Positions 27,426 to 36,091 of a DNA stretch of 62,913 nt are shown in pieces. Numbering within the stretch: position 1 is the stretch's first letter; the number at the start of each line of letters is the position of its first letter. Below the pieces are notes generated by a model. It was not told the DNA's origin. It searched no databases and was given only the letters and a program-made list of their open reading frames with translations. The translations under genes were made by a program, and so were the position numbers. Source of the stretch: Chloroflexota bacterium (GTDB lineage: Bacteria; Chloroflexota; Anaerolineae; Aggregatilineales; Phototrophicaceae); contig WTGB01000013.1 in NCBI GenBank assembly GCA_011523735.1, forward strand, positions 1-62,913, written 5' to 3'.

Positions 27426-28265
27426 ATGAGCAAGAAGAAACGCAAGGTCGAGTGGTCATTTGATTTTGAAGATATGGGAGAACGTTTTAGACAATTATTC
27501 GGCGATATAATGGGGGACGAAGTCGAGGTAAAAAGCGCCGAACTCTTTGCTCTGCGCGAAGGGGCAACCTCCGCGCATATCGAAATCGACTTTTCCGTGG
27601 GCAAAGCCAGTCTGATTGCGCTCCCTACTGATAGCGACAATCTTTTCGAGGCGCAGATCAACTACATCGGCGAATACGAATTTGAAGTCAGCGGCCTTGA
27701 GGAGCGGTTCATTGCTTTGCGGCAGAAAGGGCGTTTTCCGCGTGGGGTCGGGCATATCATCGGCAATAACAATGACCTAAATTGGGATATCGCTCTGGCG
27801 CCGAAGGTTCCTTATCACTTGAGCGTGAAAGGCGGCATTGGGGAGACCGAAATCGACCTGAGCAATTTACTGGCGGATGTCGTCAAGTTGGAAACCGGCG
27901 TCGGCAAGGTTGCCTTGACCCTGCCCGCGCAGGACAGAGCCTTCGCAGCCAGCATTGATGGCGGGGTTGGCAAAACTGATGTGGTCATTCCGGCCGGCAG
28001 CGGCGGCGAGCTCGATATTAGTGGCGGCGTTGGCGAAGTGACCATTACAGTGGCAGCGGATGCGGCGGTGCGGCTCATGACAGACGCTGGGATAGGCAAA
28101 GTCAACCTGCCAGATTCTTTCATCCGCATCAAGGGAGAGGATCACTTCGTCGGTATTTCAGGAGTATGGGAAAGCGCCAATTTTGCCGGAGCGAAGAAGC
28201 AGATCATCATTGATTATGATGGCGGCGTCGGGAGTTTCAGTCTGCGGCATTCGCCAGAGATTTGA
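27426..28265 (+). CDS. toastrack-type (LiaF/DUF4097-like) beta-repeat protein
   Basis: 279 residues, no signal peptide or membrane helix. After a basic N-terminus (MSKKKRKVEW) the protein is a run of short repeats with the pattern GGVGKTDVVIPAGSGGELDISGG, GGVGEVTITV and GIGKVNLPDSF, the hallmark of LiaF/DUF2154 and DUF4097 toastrack folds. Relatives act in envelope-stress sensing, but those are usually membrane linked. AGGAG lies 9 bases before the ATG. It is convergent with the CarD-like gene. Confidence 0.7.
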   Translation: MSKKKRKVEWSFDFEDMGERFRQLFGDIMGDEVEVKSAELFALREGATSAHIEIDFSVGKASLIALPTDSDNLFEAQINYIGEYEFEVSGLEERFIALRQKGRFPRGVGHIIGNNNDLNWDIALAPKVPYHLSVKGGIGETEIDLSNLLADVVKLETGVGKVALTLPAQDRAFAASIDGGVGKTDVVIPAGSGGELDISGGVGEVTITVAADAAVRLMTDAGIGKVNLPDSFIRIKGEDHFVGISGVWESANFAGAKKQIIIDYDGGVGSFSLRHSPEI

Positions 28266-28289
28266 GCCAATGGAAGCGTAATCTCTCGA

Positions 28290-28823
28290 CTATGTCGATG
28301 CCGATTCGGCCACGTCCGGCGCTGCTTCTTCATCATCGCCCTGAACCATGCGATGCAGCATCTGCATGAGTTGACTGTTGGCTTTTTCCACGGTCGTCTC
28401 GGCGCAGATCACAGCGATCTCATGGCTGAGCATCTTGATCAGATTGCTCTTCATTTTCAGTTCGACCGAGGTGAGCTTGTCCGTTTGTTCTCGCCAGTAG
28501 AGATCGCGCAGCGCTTGCGCCATGGCTTCCGGTTCGCGCGTTTGGATTTGCTTCTGAATACTAGCTTGGCGCGAGCGATAGTCATCGGACAATTCTGATG
28601 GCGGCTTGGCGAAGACCTCTTCAATGATCGTGAGGTCTTCGATGGCGGGGCGGATATTCATTTCTGAAGCTGCGTCGACCGGGATCATGACCTCGCCGCG
28701 GTTGCCCACCAGTTCAACAATGTGATAAGAGCGCGTTTTGCCTTTGAAGGTCATTTTCTTTTTACCGGTGATCGTGCCGGCGCCGTAACGCGGGTGAATG
28801 ATCTGGTCACCTCTTGAATACAT
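28290..28823 (-). CDS. CarD/CdnL-like transcription regulator
   Basis: 177 residues. The N-terminal CarD/TRCF RNA-polymerase-interacting domain (MYSRGDQIIHPRYGAGTITG ... KTRSYHIVELVGNRGEVMIPVD, residues 1-60) is followed by a helical C-terminal domain (about 75-160) with the DLYWREQTDKLTSVELKM pattern of CdnL. Such proteins stabilise open promoter complexes. I chose ATG 28823 (GGAGA 6 bases upstream); a longer frame to 28871 adds a non-conserved arginine-rich lead. The C-terminal tail is acidic. Confidence 0.87.
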   Translation of the reverse strand: MYSRGDQIIHPRYGAGTITGKKKMTFKGKTRSYHIVELVGNRGEVMIPVDAASEMNIRPAIEDLTIIEEVFAKPPSELSDDYRSRQASIQKQIQTREPEAMAQALRDLYWREQTDKLTSVELKMKSNLIKMLSHEIAVICAETTVEKANSQLMQMLHRMVQGDDEEAAPDVAESAST

Positions 28824-29135
28824 AAAACGTCTCCGGTTTCTAGTTGCACTATATGCTACGTGGCAGCGCACTTCCTCGTTTCTATATACAGCGCAATATC
28901 ACCGCTTGCGTTCTATCGCATTTTCGCCGTGTTGGGGATTTCGGCGGGACGAGGCGGCAGGAGCGCCCGGGAAGTAACGAGACCCGCGCGAGCCGAAAAC
29001 AAGTTGACTGTCGTTGAACCGAGGGCGAATTGCTTTACGTGGAAACGATATACTGATTGTGACTGCCAGATTTATATTCACGCGGCGAGTTTAGCACAGG
29101 TCGCTTGCAGATTCAAGCCCTGCGCGGGGCGGACC
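28824..29135. other. intergenic stretch upstream of the CarD-like gene
   Basis: 312 bases between the nitrilase stop and the CarD-like start, both on the minus strand. A TATAGT -10-like box (minus strand, near 28852) lies about 25 bases upstream of the CarD ATG, with no good -35. I see no gene or RNA in the rest. Confidence 0.4.
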
Positions 29136-29930
29136 TCAGCCCAGGAGATAGGCATCGGGGCGGCGGTCTTCAAAGACTGGAATCTGCTGCCGGACGCGAT
29201 CCACTTCGTCGAGGTCGATTTCCGCCGTGAGCAAGGCCTCGTCTTCGGCCGCTTCCACCAGGACCTTTCCCCAAGGGTCGATGATCATGGAGTGTCCACC
29301 AAAGACGGTGCCGCCGGTATCGCCGCAGGAATTTGTCGCGACGACAAAGCACTGGTTTTCGATGGCGCGGGCAATGAGCAAGGTACGCCAATGCTCGACG
29401 CGGACCAGTGGCCACTCGGCGCAGATCAACATCAATTTGGCGCCATCGACCAGGGCGTAGCGGCGGAAAAGCTCGGGAAAGCGCAGGTCGTAGCAGATAC
29501 TCAGGCCGGTTGCGCCCCAGGGCAGTTCTATCGCAGTCGGCGAGTCGCCCTCGCCCAGCCACTTGTGCTCATCAAAGAGGCGGAAGAGATGGATCTTGCG
29601 ATAGACGCCGCAAAGATTGCCGTCAGCGTCGAAGTAGGCAGCGCAGTTCATGAATTGATCGCCGTGCCGCTCCAAGATGGAGCCGAAGACCGCGATGGAT
29701 TGGTCACGGGCGGTCTGGGCGAGTTGGGCGAACATGCCCTGGCCCAATTCATCGGCGTAGTTGCCGGCGTTTTCCAGATCGTAGCCGGTGGACCAGAGCT
29801 CGGGCAGCACGATAAGATCTGAGTCGCGGGAGGCGGCGTCGCTGATCATCGCTTCAGCAGTCGCGAGGTTATCTTCGACCCGGACGAGCTTGATGCGCAT
29901 CTGTCCCAGGCTGATGGAAAGTTTTGTCAT
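29136..29930 (-). CDS. nitrilase-superfamily amidohydrolase (omega-amidase/Nit2-like)
   Basis: Carbon-nitrogen hydrolase, 264 residues. The catalytic triad is Glu44 (VLPELWSTGYDL), Lys112 (VYRKIHLF) and Cys146 (LSICYDLRFPELFR). The motif order and length match omega-amidase/Nit2 and YafV-type proteins, which remove the amide of 2-oxoglutaramate or related metabolites and act in metabolite repair. I chose ATG 29930 because GGGAC lies 6 bases upstream and residues before it are unrelated. Single gene. Confidence 0.9.
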   Translation of the reverse strand: MTKLSISLGQMRIKLVRVEDNLATAEAMISDAASRDSDLIVLPELWSTGYDLENAGNYADELGQGMFAQLAQTARDQSIAVFGSILERHGDQFMNCAAYFDADGNLCGVYRKIHLFRLFDEHKWLGEGDSPTAIELPWGATGLSICYDLRFPELFRRYALVDGAKLMLICAEWPLVRVEHWRTLLIARAIENQCFVVATNSCGDTGGTVFGGHSMIIDPWGKVLVEAAEDEALLTAEIDLDEVDRVRQQIPVFEDRRPDAYLLG

Positions 29931-30080
29931 GTTATGTCCCTTGAGCTTAGCAGCGTGACATCCGCCGCTGCACAAGGCAGTTTAGTCGAAGCGCGCTCGT
30001 GTTGCAATCTATTGGGTGTGGTGACAAAGCCGAGAATGGCGGCTCTATTCAGCCTATAGAAATAACGGTGGCGGTTCGCG

Positions 30081-31511
30081 CTAGGCCAGCCCGATGGACA
30101 CAAACTTCTGATCCATATATTCCTGCAAGCCCTCTTGCCCGGCTTCCCGCCCGAAGCCGCTGGTTTTCGTCCCGCCGAAAGGCGCTTCCGCTGTCGCCGG
30201 CACCATATCGTTAACGCCGATGATGCCAAATTCCAAGCCCTCGTAGACCCGCGTCGCCGTCGATAGGTCATTGGTCATGACGTAGCCAGCCAAGCCATAG
30301 GGCGTATCATTTGCCAGCTGCAGCGCTTCGTCGATCGTCGAGAAGGTGCTGACCGCCATCACGGGGCCGAAGACTTCGTCGCAGCCGATTTGCATATCGG
30401 AAGTGACATCGGTCAGGACGGTCGGCTGGTAGAAGTAGCCTTTGGCGATAGCGGGTCGGTCGCCGCCGGTCACAAGCGCAGCCTGCTTTGCCAGCGCGTC
30501 TTCGACGAATTGCTCGACCTTGTCGCGTCCGTTGCGGCTGACCATCGGTCCGTTCGTGACGCCAGCGCGTATACCGTCGCCGACGACCAGTTTCTCAGTT
30601 TCTGTTTTGACGGCGTCGAGGAACTCTTCCAGCGCCGGCTGTTCGACATAGAAACGCGTCGGCGAGATGCAGACTTGACCGTTGTTGCGGAACTTCGCCA
30701 TGACGCCCTGCTCGGCCGCCCAGTTCATATCGGCATCGGCGAAGACCAGAACAGGCGCGCTGCCGCCCAGTTCCAGGCTTAGTTTCTTGATGCCGTCCGC
30801 CGCTTGCCGCATGAGGATCTGGCCGACGCGCTGGGAGCCGGTGAAGCTGATCTTGCGCACGCGCGGATCGCGCATGATCGTCTCGCCCATGATCTGTGGG
30901 TCGCCATTGATGAGATTGACGACGCCGGGTGGAATGCCTGCTTCCACCATCACATTGACCAGCGCCATCGCGCTCATCGGCGTGAGTTCGCTGGGTCTGC
31001 CCACGATGGTGCAGCCAGCCGCCAGGGCGCCAGCCCACTTCCGCGCCAGCAGGTAGGCGGGGAAGTTCCAAGCGGTAATCGTGGCGACAAGTCCAAGCGG
31101 CTGTGGCAGGGAGAGAAGACGTTTGCCGGCCTTGCGCGCCGGGATCGTCCGGCCGTAGGCGCGCTTGCCCTCTTCGGCGAACCAGTCAAAGAGATCGGCA
31201 CAGGCGCCCCATTCGCCCAGGGCTTCGCCAAGGGGTTTACCACATTCGGCGGTCATAATCGGCGCCAATTCCTCAGCGCGGCGGCGCAGGGCATCGGCAA
31301 TATCGCGCAGGATGGCGCAACGTTCATAAGCCGTCAGCGCTTGCCAGCGCGGCAGCGCCTCATGGGCAGCGGCGATCGCCTTTGTCGCTTCTGCCGCGCC
31401 ACCAAAGGGCAGGTCTGCGACCGGCAATTCCGTAGCCGGGTTGATCACCCGCCAGGCTCCGCCGTCGGCCGCATCACACCAGTTTCCATCAATTAGCATC
31501 TTATATTCCAT
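30081..31511 (-). CDS. NAD(P)-dependent aldehyde dehydrogenase (succinate-semialdehyde type)
   Basis: Aldehyde dehydrogenase, about 476 residues. It has the Rossmann-like entry WNFPAYLLARKWAGALAAGC, the NAD-binding FTGSQRVGQILM, the catalytic Glu in LSLELGGSAPVLVF and the catalytic Cys in NNGQVCISPTRFYV. Closest in feel to GabD/SSADH and related short-chain semialdehyde dehydrogenases; the substrate is uncertain. I prefer ATG 31511; an in-frame TTG at 31535 adds eight residues. It is on the same strand as the IclR regulator upstream. Confidence 0.9.
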   Translation of the reverse strand: MEYKMLIDGNWCDAADGGAWRVINPATELPVADLPFGGAAEATKAIAAAHEALPRWQALTAYERCAILRDIADALRRRAEELAPIMTAECGKPLGEALGEWGACADLFDWFAEEGKRAYGRTIPARKAGKRLLSLPQPLGLVATITAWNFPAYLLARKWAGALAAGCTIVGRPSELTPMSAMALVNVMVEAGIPPGVVNLINGDPQIMGETIMRDPRVRKISFTGSQRVGQILMRQAADGIKKLSLELGGSAPVLVFADADMNWAAEQGVMAKFRNNGQVCISPTRFYVEQPALEEFLDAVKTETEKLVVGDGIRAGVTNGPMVSRNGRDKVEQFVEDALAKQAALVTGGDRPAIAKGYFYQPTVLTDVTSDMQIGCDEVFGPVMAVSTFSTIDEALQLANDTPYGLAGYVMTNDLSTATRVYEGLEFGIIGVNDMVPATAEAPFGGTKTSGFGREAGQEGLQEYMDQKFVSIGLA

Positions 31512-31622
31512 GAGCTTCGCGCTTTCTATTTCCAAAGGTCTAGCTGCGGTTTATCGGATGGTGCAGAGTAATCGGCGTTTCAATTGGCATGGCTTGCGCC
31601 GGAGCTTGGGAAGCGGCGCAAA

Positions 31623-31643
31623 AGTTGCGAAAAGCGCAACTTC
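31623..31643 (-). terminator. hairpin downstream of the IclR gene
   Basis: Minus-strand stem AAGTTGCG/CGCAACTT with a five-base loop, perfect over 8 pairs, 91 bases past the IclR stop. Only a short T run follows, so termination is plausible but not certain. Confidence 0.4.
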
Positions 31644-31733
31644 GTTGAACGCAACTGAAGGAAACTCGGTCCTATCACCCAAAACCGGGTGTTTCCACAG
31701 AAGGAAGCGGATATACGGAGGTGTCTGGGATCG

Positions 31734-32504
31734 CTATTCGTCGCCATCGAGCGTTTGCCGCAGTCTGACATCGAAACCGAGACGGGTGGACAGGGCAGCG
31801 GCAATGTCTTTCACGACGGCGCCAAATTCATCTATGCGCTCCAGGGTGACGCGGCCCGCCGGTCCGCTGATGCCGATAGCGCCGACCAGCGCGCCACGAT
31901 GGTCATAGACTGGCGCAGCCACGCAGCGAACGCCGTAGTTGTATTCCTCATCGTCTATGGCATAGCCGCGCCGGCCGGTCTGCGCCAACTGCGCTTCCAG
32001 CGTCGAGCGGTCGGTAACCGTACGATGGGTGAAGGTCTTGAGCTCATCGGGGATGCGACAATCGCCAAAGGCGAGCATGACTTTGCCCAGCGCGGTGCAA
32101 TGCAGGGGAGAAAGCGTGCCGATTTCCGATTCCACCCGCAGCGCAGCGGTCGATTCTACCTGATCGATGTACAGCGCTTGCCGTTGCGCCTGGATCGCCA
32201 GATGGGCGCATTCGCCGGTTTTGTCGACCAGTTCATGCAGATAGGGTCGGGCATGATCGCGTAAGGTGATCCGATTCAGCAGATGCTGCCCCAGCGTTAC
32301 CAGTTGCGGACCCAGCGAATAGCGCGATGTCTGTTCGTCTTGTTCGACGAAGCCATAATTCGCCAAGGTATGCAAAAGGCGCGAGGCGCTGCTCTTGTCG
32401 ATCGAAAGTTGATTGGCGACTTCCGTCGTTCCCATGCCGTTGCGAGCATGCTCAAGCAAGTTGAGGATTTTTAGACCGCGGGCCAGCGATTGTATCTCAG
32501 CCAT
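31734..32504 (-). CDS. IclR-family transcription regulator
   Basis: 256 residues. The N-terminal winged helix-turn-helix (LARGLKILNLLEHARNGMGTTEVANQLSIDKSSASRLLHTL, residues 7-47) is followed by the IclR effector domain, including GKVMLAFG and the YAIDDEEYNYGVRCVAAPVYDHRGALVGAIGISGP segment. It is divergent from the CUT1 importer operon at 32701, and the TATGCAACA-type sites in between are its likely operators. It probably represses or activates that sugar operon in response to a sugar metabolite. Confidence 0.92.
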   Translation of the reverse strand: MAEIQSLARGLKILNLLEHARNGMGTTEVANQLSIDKSSASRLLHTLANYGFVEQDEQTSRYSLGPQLVTLGQHLLNRITLRDHARPYLHELVDKTGECAHLAIQAQRQALYIDQVESTAALRVESEIGTLSPLHCTALGKVMLAFGDCRIPDELKTFTHRTVTDRSTLEAQLAQTGRRGYAIDDEEYNYGVRCVAAPVYDHRGALVGAIGISGPAGRVTLERIDEFGAVVKDIAAALSTRLGFDVRLRQTLDGDE

Positions 32505-32514
32505 GGCTATCTTC

Positions 32515-32639
32515 TCATATTATGCAACATCTTAAACCTTATATGCAACAGCAGTTGCGACGCGCGAGATTTTGTCGCATATTCTTTCCATATAGTTGAC
32601 AATTATAAAACACTGTTGTATTTTTGGCAACATAGAGAA
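32515..32639. promoter_or_regulatory. candidate IclR operators and importer promoter 1
   Basis: The motif TATGCAACA occurs at about 32520-32528 and 32541-32549. A dyad version, TGTTGTAT then TTTTG then GCAACATA, lies at about 32613-32634. A good promoter, TTGACA (about 32597-32602) with TATTTT 17 bases downstream, overlaps the dyad, so a bound regulator would block RNA polymerase. The inference rests on position beside the IclR gene and on repetition of the site. Confidence 0.5.
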
Positions 32640-32647
32640 GTGGTTGC

Positions 32648-32674
32648 TTGTCAACGGAGCAAATCTGCTATAAT
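32648..32674 (+). promoter_or_regulatory. importer promoter 2
   Basis: TATAAT at 32669-32674 with TTGTCA 15 bases upstream (short spacer) or TTGCTT 19 bases upstream. It lies 27 bases before the leader-peptide ATG. Confidence 0.45.
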
Positions 32675-32700
32675 TTTTAAGTGTAGGCAGGAGGCGCCTA

Positions 32701-32753
32701 TGAAAGAAAATGCATACATTCGCGTTAGTTTAGCCCAAGTTACGGAGAAATGA
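32701..32753 (+). CDS. translation-coupled leader peptide of the CUT1 operon
   Basis: A 17-codon frame (MKENAYIRVSLAQVTEK) begins at ATG 32701 after an excellent AGGAGG five bases upstream. Its TGA (32751-32753) overlaps the first possible ATG of the binding-protein gene (32750) as ATGA. The peptide shows no run of a single amino acid that would suggest attenuation. A role in translational coupling is more likely. It is otherwise unannotated and could be a small protein in its own right. Confidence 0.5.
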
Positions 32754-34030
32754 AGATGATGAACAGACGCTTGATCTTGGCAGTACTTGTTCTTCTGGTA
32801 GCAGCCTTCACTGTTACACCGGCTTTGTCGCAAGACGACCTGATGGGGGATTTCACTGTTTCCCACTATTTCGGCGGATTCGGCGGTGAATTTATTGACG
32901 GCATCGTTGATGACTTTATCGCGGCCAATCCGGGCCTGATGCACGCGGCCAGCCCGGTCGATCACGAGCAGTTCAAGACCTCGATCCTGGTGCAGTTGGC
33001 TGGCGGCAGCCCGCCCGATACCTTCAGTTATTGGGCTGGCGCGCGGATCCAGTTCATCGTCGATGATGGATTGCTGCAGCCGATCGATGATATCTGGGAA
33101 GCGAATGACATGGATTCGCAATTCCCGCAAGCGGTCATCGACACTGCGGCGACCTATGACATGCACAGATACGCCGTGCCTTTGACCTTGCATTGGGTCG
33201 GCATGTTCTACAACACCGCGCTATTTGAGGAAGTCGGCGCGATGGTGCCCACGACCTGGGACGAATTGGTCGGAGTCGCCGAGAAGTTCAAGATGGCGGG
33301 CATTCCGGCTTTCGCGCTCGGTTCGATCAACCGCTGGCCGGGCCAATTCTGGTTTGACATGATCTTGCTGCGCACGGCTGGCAATGATTATCGCAATCAA
33401 CTGATGAGCGGCGAAGCCTCATACACCGACCCTGAGGTGGTGCGCGCCTTCGGCTTGTGGAAAGAACTGGTTGACGCCGGTTACTTCTACCCCGACGCCA
33501 ACGCCTATGACTGGGACGAAGCCGCCAATCAAGTTGCCAATGGCGAAGCGGCGATGACATTGATGGGCACATGGATCGGTGGTCTCTATGCGGGCAATGA
33601 CCTGGTTCCGGGCGAAGATTTCGATTACTTCTCCTTCCCCACTATTGATGAAGATACGCCCCGCGCATCGCTGGGACCCATCGACACCTTCGTCGTCTCG
33701 GCCGATGCGGCCAATCCTGACGCGGCCAAAGCCTTCTTGGTCTACCTGACCAATCCGGATGTGCAGTGGGCATTCGCTGAGGGTGCCGGCAACCTGGCGC
33801 CGAGCTTGCTGGTCGATACTATGAATTACAACGATGTTGTGGCGCGCATCGCCGGTGAGATCGCGGCTGATCCGGTCTTCGCTTTCAACTATGACTTGGC
33901 AACGCCGCCGCCGGTCGCGGAAGTCGGCTTGAACTCCTTCTCGGAATTCATGGCGAATCCGGGCGACTATGAAGCCATGCTGGACCGCGTCCAGGCTGAT
34001 GCCGCCGCTGAATTCGCTGGCATGGAGTAG
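32750..34030 (+). CDS. extracellular sugar-binding protein (family 1, MalE/UgpB type)
   Basis: Binding component of a CUT1 importer, about 426 residues. The signal peptide (MNRRLILAVLVLLVAAFTVTPALS) has no lipobox. The mature part has family patterns such as SPPDTFSYWAGARIQF, LHWVGMFYNTALFEEVG, GEAAMTLMGTWIGG and NPDAAKAFLVYLTNPDVQWAFAEG. Possible starts are ATG 32750, 32756 or 32759; GGAG precedes the latter two. It is the first structural gene of the IclR-linked operon, followed by two permeases. Confidence 0.92.
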   Translation: MKMMNRRLILAVLVLLVAAFTVTPALSQDDLMGDFTVSHYFGGFGGEFIDGIVDDFIAANPGLMHAASPVDHEQFKTSILVQLAGGSPPDTFSYWAGARIQFIVDDGLLQPIDDIWEANDMDSQFPQAVIDTAATYDMHRYAVPLTLHWVGMFYNTALFEEVGAMVPTTWDELVGVAEKFKMAGIPAFALGSINRWPGQFWFDMILLRTAGNDYRNQLMSGEASYTDPEVVRAFGLWKELVDAGYFYPDANAYDWDEAANQVANGEAAMTLMGTWIGGLYAGNDLVPGEDFDYFSFPTIDEDTPRASLGPIDTFVVSADAANPDAAKAFLVYLTNPDVQWAFAEGAGNLAPSLLVDTMNYNDVVARIAGEIAADPVFAFNYDLATPPPVAEVGLNSFSEFMANPGDYEAMLDRVQADAAAEFAGME

Positions 34031-34039
34031 ATTTCGTTT

Positions 34040-34120
34040 CCCCCATCCCCTCGGTCCCCTTCTCTCCATCTCTATGGAGAGCATCCCACAAGGAGGGAAG
34101 GGGAGTTACTAACGCTCGGG
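34040..34120. repeat. CCCCATCCCC hairpin repeat, copy 1
   Basis: Begins CCCCCATCCCCTCGGTCCCC and ends GAGGGAAGGGGAGTTACTAA then CGCTCGGG. The centre is a perfect hairpin CTCTCCAT-CTCT-ATGGAGAG. A second copy at 35089 has the same flanks and the same CTCT loop but a different stem. Confidence 0.65.
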
Positions 34121-34126
34121 CATAGC

Positions 34127-34152
34127 GGGCGACCCACCGGGTCGCCCCTACA
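34127..34152. repeat. GGGCGACCC palindrome copy
   Basis: GGGCGACCC ACC GGGTCGCCC followed by CTACA. Perfect arms, in the gap between the binding protein and the first permease. Confidence 0.7.
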
Positions 34153-34194
34153 GTTTCAAATATTAAGTTTGGGCTGGGGAGCGAGACAGGCCCG

Positions 34195-35079
34195 ATGCTA
34201 AGACGCCACCCCTGGATCATACCAGCTAGCTTCCTCATACTGCCGCTTCTGGTGTATTTCACCTTCGTCATTCTGCCGACGCTGAATTCGCTCTATTATT
34301 CCTTCACCGATTGGGTCGGGTACGGCACAGATTTCAACTTTGTCGGTACGGCGAATTTCGAGAAGATCTTCACCGACCGCCTCTTCAGCAACGCGATCAA
34401 GAACACGATAATCTGGCTGGGGCTGGCGATGACCGTGCCGACCCTGCTGGGTTTGTCCTTTGCGCTTGCTTTGCAGGGCAAAAGTCGCATCAATACAGCC
34501 TACAAGTCGCTGTTCTATATGCCCATTTGCTTGTCGCCGGTGATCATCGGCATCATTTGGGTTTGGCTTTACAGTCCCAAACTGGGCATCGTCAACATTT
34601 TCCTGCGCTCGATCGGGCTGGATCATATCGCGACTGCCTGGCTGGCGAACCCGAATACAGCACTTTATGCCGTGTTCGTCGCCTGGGCTTGGCAGCAGAC
34701 CGGCTTGAACATGGTCATCTTCCTGGCCGGCTTGACCTCCGTGCCGACGCCGCTGGTGGAAGCGGCTAAAGTCGATGGCGCCAACACTTGGCAGACGCTC
34801 TCCAAAGTGATCATCCCGATGCTGCGGCCCGCTACCGTGGTAGTCCTGGCGCTGACGGCGATTAGCGCGCTCAAGAGTTTCGAGATCATCTGGGTGATGA
34901 CGATGGGCGGTCCCTTCAACAAGTCGGATACGCTGGCCGTGTTCATGTACAGCGAGTCCTTCCGCAAGTTCAAGATGGGGTACGGCAGTTCGGCCGCCGT
35001 TGTGCTCTTCCTCGTGACCCTGGTGATCATAGTGCTTTACTTCCGCTTCGCCGCTGCCGCAGAGGAACTTTATGAGTAG
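34195..35079 (+). CDS. CUT1 sugar ABC permease (MalF/UgpA type)
   Basis: 294 residues, six predicted helices. The EAA loop is PLVEAAKVDGANTWQTLSKV in the second half. It follows the binding-protein gene after a 164-base gap that holds two repeats. Its stop (TAG 35077-35079) overlaps the ATG of the next permease (35072), so the two are coupled. No ATPase gene is nearby. Confidence 0.93.
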   Translation: MLRRHPWIIPASFLILPLLVYFTFVILPTLNSLYYSFTDWVGYGTDFNFVGTANFEKIFTDRLFSNAIKNTIIWLGLAMTVPTLLGLSFALALQGKSRINTAYKSLFYMPICLSPVIIGIIWVWLYSPKLGIVNIFLRSIGLDHIATAWLANPNTALYAVFVAWAWQQTGLNMVIFLAGLTSVPTPLVEAAKVDGANTWQTLSKVIIPMLRPATVVVLALTAISALKSFEIIWVMTMGGPFNKSDTLAVFMYSESFRKFKMGYGSSAAVVLFLVTLVIIVLYFRFAAAAEELYE

Positions 35080-36013
35080 CAGAGCGCAGCCCCATCCCCC
35101 AGATCCCCTCTCAGTCCCCCCGCTCTCGGGGGGCGGAAGTCCCATAAAGAGGGAAGGAGAGCTAATAGCTCGGGTCAATTGGTCTAAGCTGTTGGGAAAC
35201 GCGGTCCGCTACTTTCTGCTCACCATCTTTCTGATTCTGTTCATGGTGCCTGTTTACGGCGCGATTGTCACCGCCTTCAAGTCGCAAGCGGAGGTCGCTG
35301 CAGGCGGGTATTGGACGCTGCCAACTAACCTGGCCGCGGAGAACTTCGAGCGGGTCATGGACCCGGAAGACGGCAACCTCGGTTTGTACCTGGGCAACTC
35401 GCTGCTGCTGACCATTCCGGCGTCGATCTTTTCGATCGCGCTTGGCACGCTGGCGGGTTATGCCTTGGGCAAGTACCGCTTCCGATTCGACGGTCTGCTC
35501 TTCATCTTCATCGTCGCCGGCATGTTCCTGCCGCCGCAGATCGCCTTGATTCCGGTCTTCCGTTTGATGAACGATATCGGCCTCTACGATACGCTCTGGG
35601 CGGTCATCATCATCCACACCGCTTTCGGTATTCCCATTTGCACGCTGGTGATGCGGAACTTTTTCCAGGTCGTGCCCAACGCCCTGCGGGAAGCGGCGCT
35701 GATTGACGGCGCGAATGAATACAGCATTTTCCTGCGCATCATGCTGCCGCTGACCTTGCCGGCGCTGGCGGTGCTGGCGACGCTGCAATTCACCTGGATC
35801 TGGAACGACTTCCTCTGGCCCTTCATCCTGACGCAGAAGGCCGACAGCCGCACCATCATGGTGGGCATCTTGAATTTGACCGGGCAATACACGGTGGATT
35901 GGGGCGGTCAGGCGGCGGCGAGTTTGATCGGGTCGCTGCCGACGCTGTTTATCTTTGTGTTCTTTCAGCGGTATTTTATTCGGGGCCTGACGCTGGGGGC
36001 GGTGAAGGGGTGA
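35072..36013 (+). CDS. CUT1 sugar ABC permease (MalG/UgpE type) with repeat-derived N-terminus
   Basis: 313 residues. A normal MalG core begins near residue 38 (LLGNAVRYFLLTIFL); the EAA loop is ALREAALIDGANEYSIFLRI and the end is FFQRYFIRGLTLGAVKG. The first ~30 residues (HPPDPLSVPPLSGGGSPIKR) are encoded by a copy of the hairpin repeat at 34040 inserted in frame just after the translation-coupled ATG; an internal TTG near 35190 is an alternative start. The last ~80 bases of this gene recur downstream at 36856, 37901, 40203 and 42304. Confidence 0.9.
   Translation: MSSRAQPHPPDPLSVPPLSGGGSPIKREGELIARVNWSKLLGNAVRYFLLTIFLILFMVPVYGAIVTAFKSQAEVAAGGYWTLPTNLAAENFERVMDPEDGNLGLYLGNSLLLTIPASIFSIALGTLAGYALGKYRFRFDGLLFIFIVAGMFLPPQIALIPVFRLMNDIGLYDTLWAVIIIHTAFGIPICTLVMRNFFQVVPNALREAALIDGANEYSIFLRIMLPLTLPALAVLATLQFTWIWNDFLWPFILTQKADSRTIMVGILNLTGQYTVDWGGQAAASLIGSLPTLFIFVFFQRYFIRGLTLGAVKG
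35089..35174. repeat. CCCCATCCCC hairpin repeat, copy 2, within the permease gene
   Basis: CCCCATCCCCCAGATCCCC at the start and AGAGGGAAGGAGAGCTAATA then GCTCGGG at the end, with a central hairpin CCCCCCG-CTCT-CGGGGGG. It keeps the frame open and supplies the N-terminal residues of the permease. Confidence 0.65.
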
Positions 36014-36091
36014 CGAGACACTTTAATTTGATTCCACGTGTCAACGAGTCAGGAAAGTGTTTTGCCAGATATGAATAATATTATACATTTA

